DNA of 6,476 nt from Bacteroidales bacterium (GTDB lineage Bacteria > Bacteroidota > Bacteroidia > Bacteroidales > P3), in NCBI GenBank assembly GCA_016296345.1, contig JAEDJL010000061.1:1-6476 (forward strand), written 5' to 3'. The notes under the pieces are model-generated. The model ran no database searches. It saw only the letters and a list, made by a program, of their open reading frames with translations, and was not told the origin of the DNA. The translations under genes and the position numbers were made by a program. Shown one piece after another: positions 1 through 5,610 of this stretch (the first letter of the stretch is position 1; each line of letters opens with the position of its first letter).

Positions 1-1
1 G

Positions 2-46
2 ATAAACGGAAACACAATTCACACACAAAAGTTGATTGTAAAGTAA
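2..46 (+). CDS. 3' end of a probable T9SS-exported protein (partial)
   Basis: Only the last 14 codons and the TAA stop are in the window; the gene begins to the left. The tail reads INGNTIHTQKLIVK. This fits the end of the type A C-terminal sorting domain of the Bacteroidota type IX secretion system, which typically closes with a short polar turn and then a '(T)xK(K/L)I(I/V)V(K/E)' strand at the very C-terminus. Proteins with this domain are moved to the periplasm by Sec and then across the outer membrane. The cargo's function cannot be read from this fragment. A strong terminator begins 30 bp after the stop, consistent with this being the end of a transcription unit. Another frame is open to position 60, but its product has no recognisable pattern. 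The frame choice and T9SS assignment are inferred from a very short tail. Confidence 0.62.
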   Translation: MNGNTIHTQKLIVK

Positions 47-75
47 GCAACAATCGATAGAAATTCTTCAATTAA

Positions 76-108
76 GGGGTGGAACTTTCGAGTTCCGCCC
101 CCTTTTTT
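76..108 (+). terminator. Rho-independent terminator
   Basis: An 11-bp stem (76-86 pairing with 91-101, one G-T wobble, otherwise perfect) is closed by a TTCG tetraloop at 87-90. It is followed by one C and six T at 103-108. The stem base is GGGG/CCCC. The T-run is only on the + strand side, so it ends transcription coming from the left, that is, from the gene whose stop is at 44-46. It isolates purL from the upstream gene. Confidence 0.9.
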
Positions 109-148
109 GTGCAATTCCAAAAAGCATAGTACCACATAAGTAGGACGC

Positions 149-166
149 TTTTGCCCGAGGGTAAAA
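149..166. repeat. 18-bp imperfect palindrome next to the 21-bp array
   Basis: TTTTGCCC (149-156) faces GGGTAAAA (159-166) across GA, with one G-T wobble. It abuts the left end of the 21-bp repeat array and overlaps that array's first extended inverted repeat by 2 bp. It has no T-run after it, so it is not an obvious terminator. It could be an operator or chance; nothing in the sequence decides this. Confidence 0.4.
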
Positions 167-167
167 C

Positions 168-251
168 AAAACGCCGATTTGGCAAAATAAAACGGCGTTT
201 TGTTGAAATAAATCGCCGTTTTATTTTCGTGAATCGGCGATTTGTTTTGAT
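168..251. repeat. Four-unit 21-bp tandem array of near-palindromes
   Basis: Four consecutive 21-bp units begin at 168, 189, 210 and 231. Each starts with a 13-bp core matching AAAWCGSCGWTTT, with one deviation (first base of unit 4 is G), followed by a less conserved 8-bp spacer that always ends in T. The CGSCG centres alternate: CGCCG (172), CGGCG (193), CGCCG (214), CGGCG (235). Neighbouring units therefore form perfect inverted repeats: 165-176 with 193-204 (12 bp), 184-197 with 214-227 (14 bp) and 210-218 with 235-243 (9 bp, extendable through one wobble). The array lies between the upstream terminator and the purL promoter, about 140 bp before the -33 element. It could be a multi-site operator, a cluster of alternative hairpins or a decayed minisatellite. 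Function unknown. Confidence 0.85.
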
Positions 252-393
252 GGGGTTAGTTTGTTGATTTTCAAAGGGTCGAATTGTTTGGCGGATTGCA
301 GATAAGGCTTGTGTCGGTCGGGCTTAAAAATAGGTGAATGCGGCTTGTTTTGTTTGCAAAAAAGGCTACGTTTTCGTCTTGCCGAGAGAATAG
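252..393. other. Intergenic stretch without recognisable features
   Basis: This is the rest of the intergenic region, between the repeat array and the purL promoter. I see no credible ORF on either strand, no tRNA-like fold, no riboswitch-like conserved core and no strong hairpin followed by T. The full gene-free stretch between the upstream stop (46) and purL (446) is about 400 bp, which is long compared with the 9-35 nt gaps in the gene block that follows. Confidence 0.6.
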
Positions 394-425
394 TTGGGCT
401 ATTTCAAATAAAAATAGTACCTTTG
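394..425 (+). promoter_or_regulatory. Bacteroidota-type promoter of purL
   Basis: TACCTTTG at 418-425 is an exact match to the Bacteroides -7 element TAnnTTTG. A TTG at 394-396 lies 21 bp upstream, in the place expected for the -33 element. Transcription would start around 430-435, giving a leader of only about 10-16 nt before the purL ATG at 446. That leaves no room for a riboswitch or attenuator in the leader. The leader is A/T-rich with no Shine-Dalgarno, as is usual in this phylum. Confidence 0.75.
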
Positions 426-445
426 CAGGGTAAAAATTTCAGTCT

Positions 446-2686
446 ATGGCAAACAATCAAATCGTAACAGTTGAAACAGCTAAGGAGTTGGGATTGCTTC
501 CCGAAGAGTTTGAGAAAATCAAAGAGTATCTCGGGGGAAGAACGCCAAATTATACAGAATTGAGCATCTACTCTGTGATGTGGAGCGAGCATGCTTCTTA
601 TAAAAATTCAATAAAGTATCTTAAAACTCTCCCTAAGGAGGGTAAGCAAATGTTGGTAAAGCCCGGTGAGGAGAACGCAGGCATGGTTGATGTGGGTGGT
701 GGCTTGGCTTGCGTTTTCAAGATTGAGTCTCACAATCACCCTTGTGCAGTCGAGCCTTTCCAAGGTGCTGCAACAGGCGTCGGAGGTATCAACAGAGATA
801 TTTTTACCATGGGTGCAAGACCTGTGGCTCAACTAAACTCTCTACGCTTTGGCGATTTGAACAATCCTCACACACAATGGTTGGTCAAAGGTGTAACAAA
901 GGGTATCTCTCACTATGGTAACGCTTTCGGAGTACCTGTTTTGGGAGGAGAGGTGTTCTTTAACGATTGCTTTGAACACAATCCGTTGGTCAATGCAATG
1001 AGTGTGGGTGTAATGAGAAAGGAAGACCTTATTTCGGCTGTTGCAAAGGGTAAGGGCAATCCTATATATATTGTAGGCTCTGCAACAGGTAAGGACGGCA
1101 TTCACGGAGCTACTTTTGCTTCTGCCGATGTTACTGAAAACACTGCGGACGATATTCCTTCAATTCAAGTCGGAGACCCTTTCCAAGAGAAGTTGCTACT
1201 TGAGGCTACGCTCGAACTCGGCAAGAGCGGGGCGATTGTCGGTATGCAGGACATGGGTGCTGCGGGTATTATCTGCTCTACTTCCGAGATGAGCGAGAAA
1301 GGCGGCTCGGGAATGGTGATTGACTTGGATAAAGTGCCTTTGAGACAACAAAACATGGAGGCTTGGGAGATTTTGCTTTCGGAAAGTCAGGAGAGAATGT
1401 TGGTTTGTGTCAAGAAAGGTCAGGAAGAGACGGTCGAAAAGATATTTGAGAAGTGGGATTTGAATTGTGCAAAAATCGGAGAGGTCATAGACGAAGATAT
1501 GCTTTACTTTCATTGGAAGGGTGAGGTGGTTGCACAAGTTCCTGCGGCATCTTTGGTTTTGGGCGGCGGAGCTCCGGTGTATGAACGCTCATACAGAGAG
1601 CCTGCTTACTACCAACAAGCCAAGAAGTTCTCGAAAGACAAGGTTACAGAGCCTGATATTAAGGAGGCAAAGAAGATTGCCAAGTTCCTTGCCGCAGCTC
1701 CGAACATTGCTTCAAAGAGATGGGTGTATGAACAGTACGATTCTATGGTCGGAACGAGAAATATGTCCACCAACAGACCGTCCGATGCAGGTGTTGCCAA
1801 CCTCAAGGGTACTGACAATGCGATTGCGATGACTTGCGATTGCAATTCGAGATATGTTTATTCAGATCCTTGCCTTGGTACGCAGATGGCTGTGGCTGAG
1901 GCGGCAAGAAATATTGTCTGTGCGGGAGGTGAGCCTTTGGCAATCACTGACTGTTTGAACTTTGGCAACCCTTACAACGAAGAAACCTATTGGCAGTTTG
2001 TCAAGTCGATAGAGGGTATGGGCATAGCTTGCAGAAAGTTTAACACTCCGGTAACAGGAGGTAATGTGAGCTTCTACAATCAGGCTTCCATGAACGGTAA
2101 GGTCGAGGCTGTCTATCCTTCTCCTGTCATAGGCATGATTGGAACGATTGAGAAGGACAAACAGATGACTATGGACTTCAAAACCGATGGTGCAACGGTA
2201 TATTTGATTGGTGAAATGGTTGATGACATCAGCTGTTCGGAATACCTTTATTCTTACAAGGGAATTAAGTTGTCCCATGCTCCGTATTTCGATATTGACA
2301 AGGAAGCTAATATGCAGAAAGCCCTCAGCGACCTTATCAATCAAGGCATCATAGAGTCGGCACACGATGTGAGCGAAGGAGGATTGTTTATTGCGATGTT
2401 GGAAAGTGCAATGTACAGAAACTTCGGCTTTGAGTTATACACAAGCGGTGAGGTTCGCTTGGATTCTTTCCTCTTTGGCGAAAGTCAGGGCAGGGTTGTG
2501 GTTACCGTAAAGGCAGGAAAAGAAAACGACTTTATCGATATGCTGAATATTTCCAACGTTCCATGTTGTGCAGTCGGCAGTGTGAGAGCAGACGGCGTGA
2601 TAATGGTCGATGAGGAAGACTTTGGCAAAGTGTCAGACTTCAAGACGGTATATGATAACGCCATAGGCGATGTATTGGATAAGTAA
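446..2686 (+). CDS. purL: Phosphoribosylformylglycinamidine synthase II, short form (PurL)
   Basis: This is the cytoplasmic purine-biosynthesis enzyme that converts FGAR, ATP and ammonia to FGAM. At 746 aa it matches the short PurL type (about 740 aa in Bacillus subtilis), not the roughly 1,250-1,300-aa fused enzyme. It has no glutaminase domain, so it should need separate PurQ and PurS, neither of which is in the window. Visible motifs are WSEHASYKN (46-54), with the conserved His49 next to Ala50 where many homologues have Cys; ESHNHP (94-99) and GAATGVGG (107-114) of the first ATP-binding AIRS-like domain; a QDMGAAG motif near 270; and in the second half DCLNFGNP (502-509), TGGNVSFYNQ (537-546) and HDVSEGG (640-646). 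The ATG at 446 follows a good promoter and gives the expected N-terminus. The gene is complete and undamaged. The next gene starts 35 nt after its stop with no terminator between. Confidence 0.97.
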   Translation: MANNQIVTVETAKELGLLPEEFEKIKEYLGGRTPNYTELSIYSVMWSEHASYKNSIKYLKTLPKEGKQMLVKPGEENAGMVDVGGGLACVFKIESHNHPCAVEPFQGAATGVGGINRDIFTMGARPVAQLNSLRFGDLNNPHTQWLVKGVTKGISHYGNAFGVPVLGGEVFFNDCFEHNPLVNAMSVGVMRKEDLISAVAKGKGNPIYIVGSATGKDGIHGATFASADVTENTADDIPSIQVGDPFQEKLLLEATLELGKSGAIVGMQDMGAAGIICSTSEMSEKGGSGMVIDLDKVPLRQQNMEAWEILLSESQERMLVCVKKGQEETVEKIFEKWDLNCAKIGEVIDEDMLYFHWKGEVVAQVPAASLVLGGGAPVYERSYREPAYYQQAKKFSKDKVTEPDIKEAKKIAKFLAAAPNIASKRWVYEQYDSMVGTRNMSTNRPSDAGVANLKGTDNAIAMTCDCNSRYVYSDPCLGTQMAVAEAARNIVCAGGEPLAITDCLNFGNPYNEETYWQFVKSIEGMGIACRKFNTPVTGGNVSFYNQASMNGKVEAVYPSPVIGMIGTIEKDKQMTMDFKTDGATVYLIGEMVDDISCSEYLYSYKGIKLSHAPYFDIDKEANMQKALSDLINQGIIESAHDVSEGGLFIAMLESAMYRNFGFELYTSGEVRLDSFLFGESQGRVVVTVKAGKENDFIDMLNISNVPCCAVGSVRADGVIMVDEEDFGKVSDFKTVYDNAIGDVLDK

Positions 2687-2721
2687 AACATTATATTAAC
2701 ATAGTAAGACAGATAAGAAAA

Positions 2722-4122
2722 ATGAAAAAACTATTCGTATCGATTTTGTGTTTGGGAATGTCATTCGGTTTGTTTGCTCAAAATGAGGGCGGATTGACAC
2801 CCGAAATGCTTGGAAAGATAAAACAATCCTACAAGGCAACTCCTCAAGACAAAGCTCTGAGAAATGCAGTTGCCAACAACAAAATTCAATCTTTGGCACT
2901 CAACTTGGATAATGTCAATAAATATGACACTCATTTCTCAAACAGAGTGAACAGTCGCGGAGTTACCGACCAGAAGTCTTCGGGACGTTGTTGGATGTTC
3001 ACGGGTTTGAATGTCATGAGGAGCGAAATGATTGCCAAGTACAACCTCGGAGCTTTTGAGTTCAGTCAAAACTATTTGTTCTTTTACGATCAGTTGGAGA
3101 AGAGCAACTTGTTCCTTTCTCTTATAATAAAGTATATAGACGAACCGCTCGACAGCAAAAACAATGAGTGGTTATTCAAAAATACTCTCTCGGACGGAGG
3201 ACAGTTTACGGGAATATCCGATTTGGTTACCAAGTACGGACTTGTTCCTGCGAGCGTTCAGCCCGAGACTTACAACTCCAACAATACCGGAAAGATTGAT
3301 GAGCTTATTACTTTGAAGCTCAAAGAGTATGCCTTGGAGCTTCGTGCCATGAGAGCCGACAAAAAAGCAAAGGCAGACAAGTTGGAAAACCGCAAAATAG
3401 AAATGCTCTCGCAAGTTTATCGTATGTTGGTGTTGGCATACGGCGAGCCTGTTCAAGAATTTACCTACACACTGAGAGATATTAACGGAAAGGAAATCTC
3501 GACCGAGACTTACACTCCGCAATCTTTCTATCAAAAATATGTAGGCAAAGACTTGAAGAACTCATACGTGATGTTGATGAACGACCCTTCGAGAGAATTT
3601 TACAAAGTCTATGAGATAGAGAACGACCGCCACGTTATGGACGGAGCAAACTGGAAGTACCTCAATCTTCCTATCGAAGACATAAAACCAATCGCCATTG
3701 CTTCAATCAAAGACTCCACAATGATGTATTTCTCTTGCGATGTGGGCAAATTCCTTTACTCTGACAAGGGATTGTTGGACGTAAACACTTACGACTATGG
3801 CTCACTTATGGGAACAACATTTGGAATGGACAAAAAACAACGCATTCAGACCTTTGCAAGCGGCTCTTCCCACGCAATGACACTTTGTGCTGTCGATTTG
3901 GATAAGGACGGCAAACCAATAAAATGGTTGGTCGAGAACAGCTGGGGACCTTCTCACGGCTTCCAAGGACACCTTATCATGACAGACGAGTGGTTTGACG
4001 AATATATGTTCAGAGTTGTTGTCGATAAGAAGTACATTCCGGCAAACATAATGAAGTATTTGGACCAAAAACCTATCATGCTCCCACCTTGGGACCCTAT
4101 GTTTAGCGAGGATATTGACTAA
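2722..4122 (+). CDS. Exported C1B cysteine peptidase (aminopeptidase C / bleomycin hydrolase family)
   Basis: This is a papain-fold peptidase of family C1B; members are typically homohexameric aminopeptidases with the active sites inside a barrel. The full catalytic set is visible: Gln84 (oxyanion) and Cys90 in QKSSGRCWMF (84-93), His384 in SGSSHAMTL, and Asn406 in VENSWG. The family signature around 'LPIEDIKPIAIASIKDS' and 'DVGK' is present, as is the C-terminal 'LPPWDPM' tail close to the end. At 466 aa it is slightly longer than cytoplasmic relatives because of an N-terminal signal peptide: KK, then a hydrophobic core, and likely cleavage after Ala19 (LFA|QN). A periplasmic or exported location is therefore inferred, unlike the cytosolic bacterial PepC. 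No lipobox precedes Cys10. The upstream gap to purL is 35 nt and A-rich (GATAAGAAAA before the ATG). The preferred substrate and aminopeptidase versus endopeptidase action cannot be read from sequence. Confidence 0.93.
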   Translation: MKKLFVSILCLGMSFGLFAQNEGGLTPEMLGKIKQSYKATPQDKALRNAVANNKIQSLALNLDNVNKYDTHFSNRVNSRGVTDQKSSGRCWMFTGLNVMRSEMIAKYNLGAFEFSQNYLFFYDQLEKSNLFLSLIIKYIDEPLDSKNNEWLFKNTLSDGGQFTGISDLVTKYGLVPASVQPETYNSNNTGKIDELITLKLKEYALELRAMRADKKAKADKLENRKIEMLSQVYRMLVLAYGEPVQEFTYTLRDINGKEISTETYTPQSFYQKYVGKDLKNSYVMLMNDPSREFYKVYEIENDRHVMDGANWKYLNLPIEDIKPIAIASIKDSTMMYFSCDVGKFLYSDKGLLDVNTYDYGSLMGTTFGMDKKQRIQTFASGSSHAMTLCAVDLDKDGKPIKWLVENSWGPSHGFQGHLIMTDEWFDEYMFRVVVDKKYIPANIMKYLDQKPIMLPPWDPMFSEDID

Positions 4123-4140
4123 TTGGTTTCCCAAAACAAG

Positions 4141-4869
4141 ATGAGAACGACAAGAATATCTGCATTTGTAACTTCGTTGTTGCTGTCTTTTGCTCTCTTT
4201 TCGCAAACTCCCGACAGCCTTGACTACTCTTACGGACAAGAAGACTACTACTTTGAACAGGAAGAGGAAGAAGTCTATGAACCGTCCGACGAAGAGAAAA
4301 TCATTCAAGACGAATCGGACAGGGCAAGAGAAGTGCTGCTTGCCACAGAGGACATTGTGAGCTACGTTCAGTACCTTTTGGATAACGACAGCTTGGTTGT
4401 GCGTTACGCAAAGTATGACTCGGGCGACCAATGGGTCGAATACATAAACTCAAACGATGCAAGCGAAGCCCTGCTCGGCAGGTTGGATGTCATAGACGAC
4501 AGAAGCGAAGGATTTTTCTACTCTAAGGAATACGTTTTCAATGAAAACAAAGCGTGGGATTTCATTTACGAACGACTATACGACAAGAGCGGAAAACTGA
4601 TTTTCTTTGTACGACAATACAACACCTACAATTCGGGCTGTGCCGAGGTGGCATTCGAACGTTCCGAATACTACTGGGACGAAAGCGGCGAATTGATACG
4701 CAAAACCTACGAAATATACGACTCTCACAACCAATCGTTGGACATACAAGACTGTTGGATGGAAAGAGAAGTGTATGACAAGATAATGGATAAGGAAACC
4801 TTTTTGTCGATATACCACTTTCATCAATCAGAGAGCGACGAAGAGAACAACAACGACAGCATTGAATAA
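4141..4869 (+). CDS. Acidic exported protein of unknown function
   Basis: I do not recognise a named family. The ATG at 4141 gives 242 aa and a clean signal peptide: Arg2/Arg5, hydrophobic stretch 8-20, likely cleavage LFS|QT after Ser21. A TTG at 4123 would add six residues (MVSQNK) directly after the preceding stop and is less likely. The mature N-terminus (about 22-60) is strongly acidic and Tyr-rich, with a run of Glu (QEEEEVYEPSDEE). The middle and C-terminal parts look folded and aromatic-rich, with two similar strand-turn-strand pieces, YDKSGKLIFFVRQYN and YWDESGELIRKTYEIYD, and they finish in a polar Asp/Glu/Asn tail. Cys167 and Cys205 are the only mature cysteines noticed and could form a disulfide in the periplasm. 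It begins 18 nt after the peptidase gene and ends 9 nt before coaX, so it is probably co-transcribed. A partner or regulatory role toward the peptidase is only a guess. Confidence 0.85.
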   Translation: MRTTRISAFVTSLLLSFALFSQTPDSLDYSYGQEDYYFEQEEEEVYEPSDEEKIIQDESDRAREVLLATEDIVSYVQYLLDNDSLVVRYAKYDSGDQWVEYINSNDASEALLGRLDVIDDRSEGFFYSKEYVFNENKAWDFIYERLYDKSGKLIFFVRQYNTYNSGCAEVAFERSEYYWDESGELIRKTYEIYDSHNQSLDIQDCWMEREVYDKIMDKETFLSIYHFHQSESDEENNNDSIE

Positions 4870-4878
4870 CCATAGAAT

Positions 4879-5610
4879 ATGAAATTAGTCGTCGACAGAG
4901 GCAACACACTCTTCAAGTTGGGCGTTTTTGACAACCAAGACTTGGTTGAGGTGAGGTATCTTCAAGAGTTGGGCAAATCAACTCTTGAAGATATTTTGCA
5001 GAGGTTTGATGTCAGCAAAACAATTCTTTGTTCTGTCGGAGGCAATCTGTCGCAAGATTTGACCGATTTACTCAAAGCCAAAACTACCTTCCTCTCAATG
5101 AGCGACACACTCTCATTTCCTATAAATATAAACTACAACAATCCCCACACCTTGGGCAAAGACAGAATTGCTGCCATGGTCGGAGCAAGAGAAATGCTCA
5201 AAGGTCAAAATATAGCGGTGATTGATGCAGGCAGTTGCATCTGTATAGATTTGGTAGATGCCGATGCGGTCTATCGAGGCGGCGTTATCACTCCCGGATT
5301 GGGCATGAAATATAGGGCGTTACATACTTTTACCGCAAACTTGCCGTTACTATATTTGGACGAAAAGCACTATGATTGTTGCCAAAACAGCACCGAGGGT
5401 TGCATTCGCTCAGGAGTGCAGAACGGAACGATTTTTGAGCTTGAGGGATTTGTCTCTTGGTGCAAGGAACTCTGCAAAGACCTTCGCATAGTGGTAAGCG
5501 GAGGCGATGCAGACTTTGTTGCAAGAGGCTTGAAAGAAGAAACGATTGTGGATAAACACATTGTATTGAAAGGACTAAACGTAATATTAGATGCGAATAC
5601 CAAAGAATAA
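4879..5610 (+). CDS. coaX: Type III pantothenate kinase (CoaX)
   Basis: This enzyme catalyses ATP-dependent phosphorylation of pantothenate, the first step of coenzyme A synthesis, in the cytoplasm. The 243-aa length is normal for the type III (ASKHA-fold, usually dimeric) enzyme. Motifs in order are DRGNT (6-10), the phosphate-binding start where position 7 is more often hydrophobic; a SVGGN turn near 52-56; TLGKDRIAAMVGA with Asp95; IDAGSCICIDLVD with Asp116, where DxGTA is more usual than DAGSC; GGVITPGLGMKYRALH (134-149); the EGCIRSGVQNGTIFELEGF region; and VSGGDAD (206-212). Asp6, Asp95 and Asp116 fit the three invariant aspartates of the family. Type III enzymes use monovalent cations and resist CoA feedback; this is family knowledge, not visible here. 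The start ATG is 9 nt after the preceding stop. The last 20 nt overlap the next gene in another frame. Confidence 0.95.
   Translation: MKLVVDRGNTLFKLGVFDNQDLVEVRYLQELGKSTLEDILQRFDVSKTILCSVGGNLSQDLTDLLKAKTTFLSMSDTLSFPININYNNPHTLGKDRIAAMVGAREMLKGQNIAVIDAGSCICIDLVDADAVYRGGVITPGLGMKYRALHTFTANLPLLYLDEKHYDCCQNSTEGCIRSGVQNGTIFELEGFVSWCKELCKDLRIVVSGGDADFVARGLKEETIVDKHIVLKGLNVILDANTKE

Noticed and set aside
1..60. A second open frame at the left edge ending at TAG 58-60
   Set aside because: Its residues (basic and polar, with no pattern) fit no known C-terminal tail, whereas the frame ending at 44-46 resembles a T9SS sorting end.
165..204. Inverted repeat as a second Rho-independent terminator
   Set aside because: The stem is followed by TGTTGAAATAA and no T-run, and the pairing is one of several equivalent ones in the 21-bp array.
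168..251. A small CRISPR array
   Set aside because: Units are only 21 bp with 8-bp spacers, the cores are short and palindromic, and no cas gene is present.
1862..2365. 167-codon open frame on the minus strand
   Set aside because: It is entirely inside purL, where the sense frame carries conserved family motifs; it is a codon-usage shadow.
2687..2721. A separate promoter or terminator between purL and the peptidase gene
   Set aside because: No TAnnTTTG element and no stable hairpin with a T-run is visible in these 35 nt.
3802..4431. 209-codon open frame on the minus strand
   Set aside because: It lies antisense across the end of the peptidase gene and the start of the unknown gene, which have intact motifs or a signal peptide; the translation has no recognisable domain.
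4879..5610. coaX as a degraded gene because of the DRGNT and DAGSC variants
   Set aside because: The three key aspartates, the glycine motifs and normal length are all kept, so these look like lineage variants.
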